Shown here: positions 45,999-57,235 of the stretch, piece after piece
Position numbering within the stretch: position 1 is the first letter of the stretch
Layout: each line of letters starts with the position of its first letter
NCBI RefSeq assembly: GCF_900176465.1
Contig: NZ_FWXR01000009.1
Location: 88,023-152,022, forward strand
Direction of reading: 5' to 3'
Length of the DNA: 64,000 bases
From: Fulvimarina manganoxydans
GTDB taxonomy: Bacteria > Pseudomonadota > Alphaproteobacteria > Rhizobiales > Rhizobiaceae
The notes under the pieces: model-generated
What the model saw: the letters and a program-made list of their open reading frames with translations, nothing else
Told to the model about the DNA's origin: nothing
Databases searched by the model: none
Made by a program: the position numbers and the translations under genes

Positions 45999-47270
45999 TC
46001 AGGAAGACTTAGAAAAGCGCCCCGGCCGAAAGGGCGAAACGTCGATGGCCGGCTCGCGGCCCGTCAGGAGATCGGCGACGAGGCGTCCGGTGCCGGCCGA
46101 TTGGGTCAGCCCCAAATGCCCGTGGCCGAAGGCATAGACGATGTCACGCGAGGCCCGCGAGCGGCCGATGACGGGCAGCGAGTCGGGCATAGAGGGGCGA
46201 AACCCCATCCATTCCGTGCCGCCCTCGTCCGACAGGCCGGGCAGGAAGGCCTTGGCTTTTTTCAGCATGGCCTTGGAGCGCGCGAAATTGGGCGCGAGAT
46301 CAAGCCCGGCAAATTCCACCGCCCCGCCGATCCGCACAGCTCCATCCGCAAGGGGCGAGGCGACGAAGCCATGGCCGCCGAAATAGAGCTGGCGCTTCAG
46401 GTCGACATTCGGCCTGGGCAGCGTCGTGTTGTAGCCGCGCTCGGTGTCGAGCGGCAGCGAATCGCCGAGACTGGCGGCAAGCGGCTTCGACCATGCGCCC
46501 CCCGCGATGACGAGCGCGGATGCAGCGAGCCTCTCGCCGCCGGCGAGAATGACGGTGGCGCCGCCCTCGCCTTGCCGCGCCTCGATCCGGGCGACCTCAC
46601 CTTTGCGGACCGATACGCCCTCGCCCGCCAGCCATTGGGCCAGGGCTGCGGTCAATTCGTAAGGGTTCTGGACCTGCCGGCCCTTTTCGAAAAGCATGCC
46701 ATGGGTGAAGCGGGGGTTGAGACCCGGCTGCGCCTCGGCGAGTTCGGCACCCGTCAAAGGTCGCCCCTCGAAGCCGGCCTGGCCGCGCAAGGTCCATTCG
46801 TGCTGGGCGGCGCGGAAAGCCGCCTCGCTTTCGAAGAGATCGAGCGCCCCGACGCGTTTGACGAAAACCGACAGGCCCGTTTCGGCCAAGGCCGCATCCA
46901 TCTCCATTTCGGCGAGGCGCATCAAGTGGCTCTGCGCTGCCAGCGCCGCGTCATAGGAGGTCTTCCCGGCGGAGCGGAAGAAACGGAAGAGCCAGGGCGC
47001 GATCTTCAAGGCATAGGCCGGGCGCACCGAAAGGGGCCCGAGCGGATCGAAGAGCCATTTCGGTGCCTGTTTCAGACTGTCCATCGACGCGAGAGGGAGG
47101 ACTTCGGGAAAGGCGAGGACCCCGGCATTGCCGAAGCTCGCCCCATGTCCGGGCTCGCCGCGTTCGAGAACCGTCACGTTGCGACCGTCCTTGAGAAGCG
47201 CCCGCGCCACCATCAGACCGACGATCCCTGCGCCGATCACGATCGTCTCGGCGCCCTCTCCTGCCGCCAT
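45999..47270 (-). CDS. FAD-dependent D-amino-acid dehydrogenase (cis-4-hydroxy-D-proline oxidase type)
   Basis: 423 residues of the DAO/DadA family. The dinucleotide-binding motif is TIVIGAGIVGLMVARALLKDGRNVTVLER, followed by GASFGNAGVLAF, and near the C-terminus WMGFRPSMPDSLPVIGRSR and FGHGHLGLTQSAGTGRLVADLL. With the epimerase downstream it should oxidise cis-4-hydroxy-D-proline to pyrroline-4-hydroxy-2-carboxylate. The deaminase and the 2-oxoglutarate semialdehyde dehydrogenase of the pathway are not in the window. ATG 47270 is chosen because the motif begins eight residues later. Confidence 0.88.
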   Translation of the reverse strand: MAAGEGAETIVIGAGIVGLMVARALLKDGRNVTVLERGEPGHGASFGNAGVLAFPEVLPLASMDSLKQAPKWLFDPLGPLSVRPAYALKIAPWLFRFFRSAGKTSYDAALAAQSHLMRLAEMEMDAALAETGLSVFVKRVGALDLFESEAAFRAAQHEWTLRGQAGFEGRPLTGAELAEAQPGLNPRFTHGMLFEKGRQVQNPYELTAALAQWLAGEGVSVRKGEVARIEARQGEGGATVILAGGERLAASALVIAGGAWSKPLAASLGDSLPLDTERGYNTTLPRPNVDLKRQLYFGGHGFVASPLADGAVRIGGAVEFAGLDLAPNFARSKAMLKKAKAFLPGLSDEGGTEWMGFRPSMPDSLPVIGRSRASRDIVYAFGHGHLGLTQSAGTGRLVADLLTGREPAIDVSPFRPGRFSKSS

Positions 47271-47581
47271 GTCCAGATCCCGTCCCTGTTCGATCCGTTG
47301 CCGCCGATGCGTCAAGCATCGGCGTCTCAACACTTCTTTTGGACGAGCGTCTTGGCGAAGTCGAGACGGGGGCAAGGGCCGGCTATCGATGTTCGAACGG
47401 AAAGAGACGGGACAACCTCCCGGCCGCCCCGTCCCTCGTTCAATCGCGCTCTGTCGCCTGTCGCTTCGCGGAACCAGTCATATCAGCAGCCCAAGATGCT
47501 GACGCAGCGAGCCGCCGAAAGGTTCAATCGCCACGCGGGCTGACTTGAACGGCTGCCGGTCAAAACCGGCGGCGAATCGGA
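47271..47581. other. Gene-free interval upstream of the hydroxyproline genes
   Basis: 311 bases between the end of the six-gene glycolipid operon and the start of the FAD oxidoreductase. It should hold the promoter of the hydroxyproline pair. No clear operator or terminator stem was recognised. Confidence 0.45.
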
Positions 47582-48811
47582 TCAGGCGGGCCGGGGCTCC
47601 GTCTTCGCCAGGTGACGGTCATCGGACCCTCGGCGTGTGGGAAGCGAGAAATCCGGCTTCCAGATTTCCAGGACGAGCATCAAGAAGGGGACGACGAAGA
47701 TGAAATAGACGCGGTCATCGGGCAGCGGGAAGGTCACGAACTTGCCCATGAAATTCAGGATGAGCGCCGTCAAAACCATCACCTGGGGCCGCGTGCCGAC
47801 CCGCCCCTTCACGGCCAGATAGGCCCAAGCGAGAAGGAGAACGCCCATGATCATCGGCCAGTTGTTGTAGCGCAGGGCGACCGAGATGCCCCGAATGATG
47901 CCCTTCAGATAGATGAGCGGATCGAAGGGCGGCGAGAAGCCGCGCATGTCGTTCTGCAATTCGATGATCGAGAAGTAGAAATGCGGCCACCAGCCGGGAT
48001 GGTTCGCGGCCGCCGTGATCGGGCTGTAGAGCAGGATCGCGGCGACAAAGGTCAGGAAATAGGGCAACCGGTCGCGGCCAAAGGCGAGCGCGGCAAGCAG
48101 CAGGGCGAAAAGAAAGATGATGCCGTCCGGGCGCACCAGATACATGGCGAGAAGGAACGGAACTGCGCTCCAGGCCTTGCCACGCGAGGCGAGATACATG
48201 CCCGGAATGGCAAAAGCGGCCATCATCATGTCGGGCGTCGCAAGCAGCGCCATGTCGAAATAGCCGGCGAGCACGATGGTCGGTGTCGCAAAGAGCAGCC
48301 CTTGCGCGAAGTCGCGCCGAACAGCCCAGTAGAAGAGCGCAAGGCCGACGAAGAGCGTGGAGACCGAGGCTATGATCGCGGTCGCCATCACCGGCGATAC
48401 CCAGTGATCGAGGAGCCGGATCGTCTCGGTATAGGCCACCTTCACCCGGTACATGGTCAGCTGGGAGAAGAAGTGGTCGGGATTGGCGAATTGATCGATA
48501 TTGTAGGGATTGCCACGGGTCAGCTCGTAGCGCTGGCCATCGCCGACACCTTCGAGCGTCGCGTCCCATGCCGCCTTGTGAAGGGCCTCTGGGTCCGAAA
48601 TCCGGTCTTCGAAGGACACCGCGATATAGGGCGCCATGTCCCAATTGTGTTCGGGGCGGATGAGACCCGTGACGACGGAGGCCAGCACGACCAGCGCGAA
48701 GGCGGCGACGGAGACCCCGGTCAGGACACGGCGCGTGAGGAGACGGCGGCCCTCTTCGACCAGTCGGCGCAGCGGCAGGGCGTCCACCGGGCTCTGATAA
48801 ACCAGACTCAT
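47582..48811 (-). CDS. GT-C-like polytopic membrane glycosyltransferase (putative)
   Basis: 409 residues with about nine to ten helices. After the first helix comes a loop EHNWDMAPYIAVSFED with acidic residues, the position where GT-C enzymes (ArnT, PMT, arabinosyltransferases) keep their catalytic acidic residue. Further helices include ALFYWAVRRDFAQGLLF, LAMYLVRPDGIIFLFALLLAALAFG and NNWPMIMGVLLLAWAYLAV. Last gene of the six-gene operon, 110 bases after the aminotransferase. The proposed job is to move a sugar from a polyprenyl-phosphate carrier to an acceptor on the periplasmic side; family assignment is by layout only. Confidence 0.65.
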   Translation of the reverse strand: MSLVYQSPVDALPLRRLVEEGRRLLTRRVLTGVSVAAFALVVLASVVTGLIRPEHNWDMAPYIAVSFEDRISDPEALHKAAWDATLEGVGDGQRYELTRGNPYNIDQFANPDHFFSQLTMYRVKVAYTETIRLLDHWVSPVMATAIIASVSTLFVGLALFYWAVRRDFAQGLLFATPTIVLAGYFDMALLATPDMMMAAFAIPGMYLASRGKAWSAVPFLLAMYLVRPDGIIFLFALLLAALAFGRDRLPYFLTFVAAILLYSPITAAANHPGWWPHFYFSIIELQNDMRGFSPPFDPLIYLKGIIRGISVALRYNNWPMIMGVLLLAWAYLAVKGRVGTRPQVMVLTALILNFMGKFVTFPLPDDRVYFIFVVPFLMLVLEIWKPDFSLPTRRGSDDRHLAKTEPRPA

Positions 48812-48921
48812 CGCGTGTCCTCGGCTTCGAACATGGCTCGGCGGCTTGCCGCCCGTTTCTCTCAGGTGGTGCTCCCGCCGAACGGCTTTCGGCCGGCGGA
48901 AGCAGGTATCATAAGCCTTGC

Positions 48922-50373
<1,452 letters not shown>

Positions 50374-50387
50374 GGGTTGAAGGCTCC

Positions 50388-51404
50388 TTATTCGGCCGGC
50401 TGGATCGAGGCAGCGCTCGGCGCCGGCTTGCCGGTGAGCTTGGCGCGATATTCGCTATAGGCAGCGATCAGCATGTCGCCGTCATTGTATTGGGGCACCC
50501 AGCCGAGCTGTTCCCGGCCCTTGGTGACGTCGAGGACGCACTCCTCGTCGGCGATGAGATACTGTTCCGGATCCATCAGGGGCATGTTCAGAAGATCGAG
50601 GAAGTCCAGCGTGCGCTTGACTGCCCAGCCCGGCGTCGGAACGAGGATCGACTTTGAATCGGCGTGACGGATGAGGTCGCCGAGAAGCTTTCTGACCGGC
50701 GGCGGGTTGAGCGAGCCGAGATTGTAAGCTTCGTTCGGCACGCCCGCCTTCCAGGCGAGATAGGCGGCCTCTGCGCTGTCGAAGACCGAGATGAACTGAT
50801 AGGGGTTCTTGCCTGAGCCGATCATCGGAACGGGAAGATTGCGGTCGACGAGCTTGAACAGCTTTTCCAGGATGCCGAGACGGCCCGGGCCGATGATGAG
50901 GCGCGGCCGGAACAGCGAGATGTTCATGCCCTTCTTGCGCCATTCGGTCGCCAGAACCTCGGTGTCGAGCTTGGACTGGCCGTATTCGCCGAGCGGGGCG
51001 ACCGGATGCTCCTCGGTCATCGGATAGGTGACCGTGTGGCCGTAGATCATGTCGGTGGTGAAGTGGACGAGGTTCTTCGCCCCGGCCTTGTCCATCGCCT
51101 CGATGATATTGACCGTGCCGTGATAGTTCACCGGATAGAAGAAGTCGTGGCGCTTGGCCTTGACCTGGATCGGCGAGAGCATCTTGGCCGACAGATTGTA
51201 GACCATGTCGTCTGCCGCGATCGGCACGGCCCGAACGCTGGCTGGATCGGTGACATCGCAATGACAATGCGTCGCGCCGGGATAGAAGGCTTTCTGATTG
51301 TCCTTGGCGATATCGGCGACGATCACCGTTTCGCCGTCGGCGAGAAGTTTCTTGGCGAGATGACGGCCGACGAAGCCGTCGCCGCCGAACAGGATGTGTT
51401 TCAT
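50388..51404 (-). CDS. NAD-dependent epimerase/dehydratase (extended SDR)
   Basis: 338 residues. The Rossmann glycine motif is ILFGGDGFVGRHLAKKL at the N-terminus, and the catalytic residues are Thr117 (HFTTDMIYGHT) with Tyr141-x3-Lys145 (EYGQSKLDTE). GRLGILEKLFKLV and YNLGS complete the extended-SDR pattern of nucleotide-sugar epimerases or dehydratases. Coupled to the SMR gene by an ATGA overlap. It is not like the short SDR DprE2. Confidence 0.85.
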   Translation of the reverse strand: MKHILFGGDGFVGRHLAKKLLADGETVIVADIAKDNQKAFYPGATHCHCDVTDPASVRAVPIAADDMVYNLSAKMLSPIQVKAKRHDFFYPVNYHGTVNIIEAMDKAGAKNLVHFTTDMIYGHTVTYPMTEEHPVAPLGEYGQSKLDTEVLATEWRKKGMNISLFRPRLIIGPGRLGILEKLFKLVDRNLPVPMIGSGKNPYQFISVFDSAEAAYLAWKAGVPNEAYNLGSLNPPPVRKLLGDLIRHADSKSILVPTPGWAVKRTLDFLDLLNMPLMDPEQYLIADEECVLDVTKGREQLGWVPQYNDGDMLIAAYSEYRAKLTGKPAPSAASIQPAE

Positions 51405-51847
51405 CGGGAAACCTCGTGAGCGGAAGATGCGGATACCGGGAGCGCGTCGGCGAGCTTCTCCTCACCGGCGATGGACGAGCCACCCTGTGCGATGAAGAAG
51501 GTGCCGACGCAGATCAGCGCGATGCCGCCGATGCGATAGGCGTTGAGGTCTTCGTGGAAGATGAAGAAGGCGAAGACCGCGACCGCCACATAAGCAAGCG
51601 ACAGGAAGGGATAGGCGAAGGACAATTCGACCTTGGACAGGACGAAGAGATGCGAGGCCATCGAGATCACGAAGGTGCAGAGCCCCAGAAACACGAAAGG
51701 GCTGAAGACGATCTGCAGGATCTTGATGAGCGGATTGACGCCCGCAAAGGTCAAGGGACCCAATTGCATCATGCCATATTTCAGCATGACCTGTGCTGCG
51801 GCGTTGGTGAACACCGTGAACAATATGAAGGGTATGTACTTTGCCAT
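51401..51847 (-). CDS. SMR/EamA-type small membrane transporter (ArnE/F-like flippase candidate)
   Basis: 148 residues with four helices (IPFILFTVFTNAAAQVML; IVFSPFVFLGLCTFVISMA; FAYPFLSLAYVAVAVFAFFIF; IGGIALICVGTFFIAQGG). The layout is that of the ArnE/ArnF half-flippases and EmrE-like proteins. Within this operon it could flip a polyprenyl-phosphate sugar across the inner membrane. ATG 51847 is used; the frame is open further upstream without homology. Confidence 0.75.
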   Translation of the reverse strand: MAKYIPFILFTVFTNAAAQVMLKYGMMQLGPLTFAGVNPLIKILQIVFSPFVFLGLCTFVISMASHLFVLSKVELSFAYPFLSLAYVAVAVFAFFIFHEDLNAYRIGGIALICVGTFFIAQGGSSIAGEEKLADALPVSASSAHEVSR

Positions 51848-52050
51848 CGCGCTCCGCTCTCGCCTGTCGACGGCAACTCTTCTCATCTTTCGAAGGGCCG
51901 GCGTCCCGAGGAACGCAGACCGGAAAGTCGGAGAGTTGCTCTTTACCTCGTTGATCCTGCTTTCCTCTTGGAACACCGGTTGTCGGGCTTGATGTCCGAA
52001 GGGCAGGATTTTCTGATAAGTCTGTCTACCAAACCAACTCTCTAAAGGCG

Positions 52051-53466
52051 TTAAAGAGCGGGTATTTCGCTGTTCACGAGCGTGGCATCTGCCTTGAGGG
52101 TAAATGCCGGGTTTTGACTTGAATTGTACTTTTTTGCTTTCGAAACCATCGCCGGGTCCTCGGCGAGAGCCATCACGACCGTGCGACGCCAGAAGTTCGA
52201 TAGAAGCGCCGGATCGCGAAACGCTTCGAGCTCGCGCCAGCGCGGAAAACTCATCGCGAAGGTCTGCGGGGCGGCGCGGGCATGTTTGTAAGGATTGATC
52301 GCCCCGCCCGCCTCGATCGTGATGCGATCGAGTTCGGCGAGGAGCTTCAAGGTCTTCTCCCCGCGATGAGGAAAATCGAGTGTCAGCGTGTAGCCGGGTC
52401 TCGGAAAGCTGGTGAGGCCAGGGCTCGCCAAAGCGCCGAAGCGTTTCAGGACGGTCAGGAACGAGCCCTGCTTATAGGTCCGGGCGGCATCCAGAAGCGC
52501 CCGCACGCCGTCGGCGCCCGCTTCTTCCGGCAACACGCATTGGTGCTGGCAGAGACCGCGCGGACCATAGAGCCGGTTCCAGCGCCCGATCCGGTCGAGC
52601 GGGAAGAAGAAGCCGTCGAAGGGAACGGTCCGCTCGCTCGTGCCGGGCCTCGCCTTGCGATAATAGAGCTCGTTGAAGGCCTTCAGACCCGGTCCGATCA
52701 GGGGGCTGACCGGCGGCGTCAGGGGAACCGTAGCTAGAGCCGGCCGTGCCGAACCCGCTCGCTCCCCGCTTTTCTCGTGATCGCCCGCAATGAGATGGCC
52801 GCGCCCGAAGCTCTTGCCGGTTGCGAGGGAATCGATCCAGGCGACGGCATATTCGTGCCGCTTGTCGGTCTCTGCTGCGAGCTCGAAATAGTCCTCCAGA
52901 CGGTCGAAGCGGGTCGTCACCTCCCTGATCTGGGTGCTCGGCACGCGCATCAAGCGGATGGTCGCCTCGCGGATGACGCCGGTGAGCCCGAAGCCGGAGA
53001 TCGTCGCGGCGAAGAGATCGGCGTTCCCGCGCGGAGAGCAGACCAGACGCCCCCGATCGGAGCGCTCCAGAACCAGCCGCTCCACATGACAGCCGAAACT
53101 GCCCCGCCGGTGATGGTTCTTGCCGTGAATATCGTTGGCGATCGCCCCGCCCAGCGTGACGAAGCGCGTGCCGGGCAAAACCGCGGGAAACCAGCCGAGG
53201 GGTGCGGCAAAAGCGATGATGTCAGAGAGGCGGATACCGGCCTCGGCCGTCAAAAGCCCGGTTTCGCCATCGAAGGCGAGGATGCGGTTGCGATGGCGTC
53301 CGTCGATCATGGCGCCGCCCGACAGAAGGCAGGAGTCGCCATAGCTGCGGCCATCGCCATAGGGGAGCGCAGGTGTCGTCAGGCGCGAGAAATCGAGGGT
53401 CTCGAGGGGGACGGCGACGGCGTTCTTCGCCGCTTCGCCGCCCCAGGCGGTGAAGGTCTCAGACAT
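52051..53466 (-). CDS. DprE1-like FAD oxidase (polyprenylphosphoryl-ribose 2-oxidase type)
   Basis: 471 residues, the size of mycobacterial DprE1. FAD-binding motifs are YGDGRSYGDS at 36-45 and NDIHGKNHHRRGSFGCHV around 110-125. The C-terminal part aligns by eye with the active-site region of DprE1: GGAINPYKHARAAPQTF, with Lys394 in the position of its catalytic lysine. DprE1 oxidises decaprenylphosphoryl-ribose at C2. It overlaps the HAD-UbiA gene by eight bases, which supplies the matching lipid-sugar substrate. No DprE2-type reductase is seen nearby. Confidence 0.85.
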   Translation of the reverse strand: MSETFTAWGGEAAKNAVAVPLETLDFSRLTTPALPYGDGRSYGDSCLLSGGAMIDGRHRNRILAFDGETGLLTAEAGIRLSDIIAFAAPLGWFPAVLPGTRFVTLGGAIANDIHGKNHHRRGSFGCHVERLVLERSDRGRLVCSPRGNADLFAATISGFGLTGVIREATIRLMRVPSTQIREVTTRFDRLEDYFELAAETDKRHEYAVAWIDSLATGKSFGRGHLIAGDHEKSGERAGSARPALATVPLTPPVSPLIGPGLKAFNELYYRKARPGTSERTVPFDGFFFPLDRIGRWNRLYGPRGLCQHQCVLPEEAGADGVRALLDAARTYKQGSFLTVLKRFGALASPGLTSFPRPGYTLTLDFPHRGEKTLKLLAELDRITIEAGGAINPYKHARAAPQTFAMSFPRWRELEAFRDPALLSNFWRRTVVMALAEDPAMVSKAKKYNSSQNPAFTLKADATLVNSEIPAL

Positions 53467-54895
53467 AGGCGGCCGTCAGGAACATCAGACCGCCGAGCGC
53501 GATCATCATCTGGCTGCGCCAGTCCTGGAGGATGAATACCACCGGGTCCTCATGCATCTCGTTGCGGCGGGCGAGGATCCAGATTCGCACGATGATGTAG
53601 AGGATCAGCGGGCAGAGCGGCCAGACGAGATAGGGCACCTGATATTGGGCCGCGACCTCCGGGCTGTTGATATAGAGCGCAAGGACGAGCACGGCGGCAA
53701 AGCCTGAGGCCATGCCGGCCTGGCCGATGGTCTCCAAATCGGCGTCCACATAGCCGCGCCCCGTCTTTTCCCGGCCCGCGCCGCCGCCGAAATCCTGGAG
53801 CTCGGTGAAACGCTTCACGAGGGCGAGCGACAGGAAGAAGAAGACCGAGAAGGCGAGCAGCCAGAAGGACGAGCCGATGCCCGTCGCCTCCGCGCCGGCA
53901 AGGATCCGCGTCGTATAGAGCCCCGCCAGCGTCAGGACGTCGATCAGGAGCATGCGTTTGAGGAAGAAGGAATAGGCTGTCGTCGCGATCATGTAGATGC
54001 CGAGGATCGCGGCATATTGGAAGGGCAGGACGAATGCGATGCCCCAGGAGATCGCCAGAAGCCCTATCGCCATCTTGAGACCCGTCGGAATGGCCAGGCG
54101 CCCGGAAGCGAAGGGCCGGTTGCGCTTGGTGCGATGGCGACGGTCGGCGGCGAGATCGAGAAGATCGTTGAAGATATAGACTGCAGAAGCCGCCGCCGAG
54201 AAGCTGATGAAAGCCAGGATCGCCGCGAAGAGAATGCCGAAATGCAGGAAGTCGTGGGCGAGGACGACCGGCACGAAGACCAGGACGTTCTTCATCCATT
54301 GATGCGGGCGCATCGCCTTGATCGCGGCCTTCAGACGGCCGGGCTCATGGTCGATCCGGTTGGAGCCGGTGCGGCCGTGCCAGCGATGGGCCGCCCTGTC
54401 CGGGGCGACGACCGTCGCCTCCGCCGCATGTTCCAGAAGACAGATGTCCTCATGGGAATTGCCGTAATAGTCATAGCCCTCGTCGCCGCAAGCGGCGCGG
54501 ATCCGCTCCAGCTTGCGTTCGGCGGTCAGATTGACCGTGTCGTCGGAGGCCATGACCTCGTCGAAGAGGCCCAGATGATCGGCGACTGCATGCGCGAGCC
54601 TTTCATTCGCCCCGGTCGCCAGAACGATGCGACGGCCGGCCGCCTTCAGGGCGCGCAATTCGTTCAAGACGCTTTCGCGATAAGGCAGAAGCGCGGGATC
54701 GAAATCGATGGCCTCGGCAAGTTCGGCCTTCAGCCTGGCCTTGCCTGCCAGAATCCAGCCCGGCACCTTTCGCAGAAGGGCTGGGTCGCCGCGTGCGGTC
54801 AGGAAAAGCGATTCCCAAAGAAGGTCGGTATGGATCAGCGTCCCGTCGAGATCGACAAAGACCGTCCGCTCGGTTTGCGGAACCCTCGCATCCAT
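53459..54895 (-). CDS. HAD phosphatase fused to a UbiA-type polyprenyl-phosphate phosphoribosyltransferase
   Basis: 478 residues in two parts. Residues 1-190 are a HAD domain with the nucleophile motif FVDLDGTLIHTD (Asp15, Asp17) and a later YYGNSHEDICLL. Residues 195-478 are a UbiA membrane domain with about nine helices and the Mg-binding motif Asn243-Asp244-x2-Asp247-x3-Asp251 (NDLLDLAADRRH), followed by TKRNRPFASG. This is the DPPR-synthase design: phosphoribose is put on polyprenyl phosphate, then the 5-phosphate is removed, here in one chain. AGGAGGCC precedes ATG. First gene of the operon. Confidence 0.88.
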   Translation of the reverse strand: MDARVPQTERTVFVDLDGTLIHTDLLWESLFLTARGDPALLRKVPGWILAGKARLKAELAEAIDFDPALLPYRESVLNELRALKAAGRRIVLATGANERLAHAVADHLGLFDEVMASDDTVNLTAERKLERIRAACGDEGYDYYGNSHEDICLLEHAAEATVVAPDRAAHRWHGRTGSNRIDHEPGRLKAAIKAMRPHQWMKNVLVFVPVVLAHDFLHFGILFAAILAFISFSAAASAVYIFNDLLDLAADRRHRTKRNRPFASGRLAIPTGLKMAIGLLAISWGIAFVLPFQYAAILGIYMIATTAYSFFLKRMLLIDVLTLAGLYTTRILAGAEATGIGSSFWLLAFSVFFFLSLALVKRFTELQDFGGGAGREKTGRGYVDADLETIGQAGMASGFAAVLVLALYINSPEVAAQYQVPYLVWPLCPLILYIIVRIWILARRNEMHEDPVVFILQDWRSQMMIALGGLMFLTAAYV

Positions 54896-55183
54896 CGTCC
54901 TGGCCTCCTGTGCGTCCCTTGAGCACCCGATTTCGGGCTACCCGTTAGAGATGCGCCAGAGGCATTTCTCGACGGTGAAGACGCACGGACCACCTGACGA
55001 TTCCCGTCGATTTCCCTTTGGTTCGGTTAATCAACACTTCTTCGCCTTGGTAGGCGAAACCTTTCAGACCTTCGCGCCCGCTTTGCGGCTTCCATGCGGC
55101 GTGAATCCAACCGGCCAAGGTGGCCCGGCCAAGCTTTTTCGGGAAGCGAAGGCAAACCATCGAGAGACGGTGAACGCCTGACG

Positions 55184-56995
55184 TCAATCGCCGAGGGCGA
55201 CACCCTCCCGGCGAGGATCGGCTCCGCCGAGAAGTCCCTCGTCGGTTCGGCGGATCACATGCAGCCCGGAATTCAGATCGGTCTCACTGACCTCGTAGCC
55301 GAGCGCCGTCAGCGGTGCGGCAAGATCGGTCGCCGCCGTTCCGGCCTCCACATCGAAGGTCCCGAAGCGGTTGACGAGATGGGGCATCGCGACGGCTTGT
55401 TGCGGGTCCATGTCCCAGTCGAGCATGGCGATCAGCGCTTGCGCCACATAGCCGATGATCCGGCTTCCGCCCGGCGAGCCGACGACGATGTCCGGCCGTC
55501 CCTCGCGCATGACGATGGTCGGCGCCATGGAGGAGCGCGGCCGCTTTCCCGGCGCGACCGCATTGGCGATCGGATAGCCCTTCTCGTCATGGGTCTCGAA
55601 GGAAAAATCGGTCAGCTCGTTGTTGAGAAGAAAACCGCCGACCATCAGGCGCGAGCCGAAGCCGTTTTCGATCGTCGTCGTCAAGGACACCGCATTGCCG
55701 GCTTCGTCGAGGATCGAGACATGGCTCGTCGAAGGGAATTCGATCGCGGTATCGTCGCCCCTCAATTCCGCATGATCCCAGGGCGGCGATCCCGGGGCGA
55801 CCTTCTCATCGGCGAGCTTGCCCTCGCCGTCGAGAAGCGTTGCGCGATCGCGTAGATAGTTCTCGTCGACGAGACCACGCGTCGGCATGGCGACGAAGTC
55901 CGAATCGGCCATGTAGCGGCCGCGATCGGCAAAGGCGAGGCGCGAGGCATCGCCGATGAGCCGCCAGCTCTCAGGGCTCATGGGCCCGAGACCGGCAAGA
56001 TCGTAGGGCGCGAGCATGCCGAGGATCTGGCCGACGGTCAGCGCGCCGGAGGATGGCGGCCCCATGCCGCAGACCTCATGGGCGCGATAGGTCACGCAGA
56101 CCGGCTCGCGCTCGACGATGCGATAATTGGCAAGGTCGCTCGCCGACAAAAGGCCAGGATTGCCCGGCGCCTTGCGCACGGTGTCGACAATCGCTTGAGC
56201 GATCTCGCCCTCATAGAAGGCGTCCGCGCCGTCGGCCGCGATCGCTTCCAGCGTCTTTGCATAGGCCGGATTTTTCAGCCGTTCTCCCAGCTGAAGCGGC
56301 GAGCCGTCCTCATGAAAGAAATAGGCCCTCGTCGCATCGAAGCGCGACAGCCGCTCCTGATCCTCGGCAATGAGGCCGGCAAGGCGCGGCGTGACTTCGA
56401 AGCCGTTTCTTGCGAGATCGATCGCGGGCTGCAGCACCCTTTTCCAATCGAGCGCGCCATAGCGGGCATGGGTTTCGGCCATCAGCTTGACCGTGCCGGG
56501 CGTACCCACAGACCGCCCGCCGACCACGGCATCATAGAAGGCGAGCGGATCGCCGGCCTCATCGAGGAACAGCGTCGGAGTCGCTTCGGCCGGCGCCGTC
56601 TCCCGCCCGTCGAATGTGGTGAGTTCGCCGGCCTCGGCATCGAAATAGACCAGGAAGGCGCCGCCCCCGACCCCCGAGGATTGCGGCTCGACGAGGCCAA
56701 GCACGAATTGCACGGCGACCATCGCATCGATGGCGTTGCCGCCCTCGCGCAGCATGGAAAGGCCGGCTTCGACGGCCAGCGGATGGGCCGCGGCGACCAT
56801 GAAGTTGTCCGCCTTGGTCGCCGCGCGAGGCACCGATGCGCTGTCTTCGGGCATCGAGACGCCGGTCTCCGGCTGAACAGCGTCGCTGCGGGCTTCCTGC
56901 GCGAAAGCCAGCGAGGGCCCGATCGGCGCCGCGTCCCCGAAAGCGAGAAGGGTGGCGGCCCAAAGCCCCGTGACGAGGCACAAGCGACGGGACAT
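55184..56995 (-). CDS. ggt: Gamma-glutamyltransferase
   Basis: Periplasmic N-terminal-nucleophile hydrolase, 603 residues, that cleaves gamma-glutamyl bonds of glutathione and transfers the glutamyl group. A signal peptide (LVTGLWAATLLAFG..SLAFA) is present. The precursor should self-cleave before Thr423 in the motif FPSTSHVSILDEAGNAVSLT, which becomes the nucleophile. GGRSVGTPGTVK, NPLTDF-type NNELTDFSF and GSPGGSRIIGYVAQAL are family marks. AGGATGATCCG precedes the ATG. Monocistronic. Confidence 0.95.
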   Translation of the reverse strand: MSRRLCLVTGLWAATLLAFGDAAPIGPSLAFAQEARSDAVQPETGVSMPEDSASVPRAATKADNFMVAAAHPLAVEAGLSMLREGGNAIDAMVAVQFVLGLVEPQSSGVGGGAFLVYFDAEAGELTTFDGRETAPAEATPTLFLDEAGDPLAFYDAVVGGRSVGTPGTVKLMAETHARYGALDWKRVLQPAIDLARNGFEVTPRLAGLIAEDQERLSRFDATRAYFFHEDGSPLQLGERLKNPAYAKTLEAIAADGADAFYEGEIAQAIVDTVRKAPGNPGLLSASDLANYRIVEREPVCVTYRAHEVCGMGPPSSGALTVGQILGMLAPYDLAGLGPMSPESWRLIGDASRLAFADRGRYMADSDFVAMPTRGLVDENYLRDRATLLDGEGKLADEKVAPGSPPWDHAELRGDDTAIEFPSTSHVSILDEAGNAVSLTTTIENGFGSRLMVGGFLLNNELTDFSFETHDEKGYPIANAVAPGKRPRSSMAPTIVMREGRPDIVVGSPGGSRIIGYVAQALIAMLDWDMDPQQAVAMPHLVNRFGTFDVEAGTAATDLAAPLTALGYEVSETDLNSGLHVIRRTDEGLLGGADPRREGVALGD

Positions 56996-57235
56996 CGGAT
57001 CATCCTTCTTGAATGGCAGAAACGATCGCGACAGTCGGCTCTCGCTCCAAAGCCGTCAAGCGCCGATCACCGGCGATATAGGACCAAAGGCCAAAACCGA
57101 GAGGGCCGATCAGGCTTCGCGTTGACGTGAAAGGGCGAAGTCCACTCTTCCCTTTTTCCGCAAATCTCGAATAGGGTCCGGCCCGCGATCCTCGCGCCCA
57201 TCTGCGAGACGATCGACAAGTGGAGGATTTCAATC

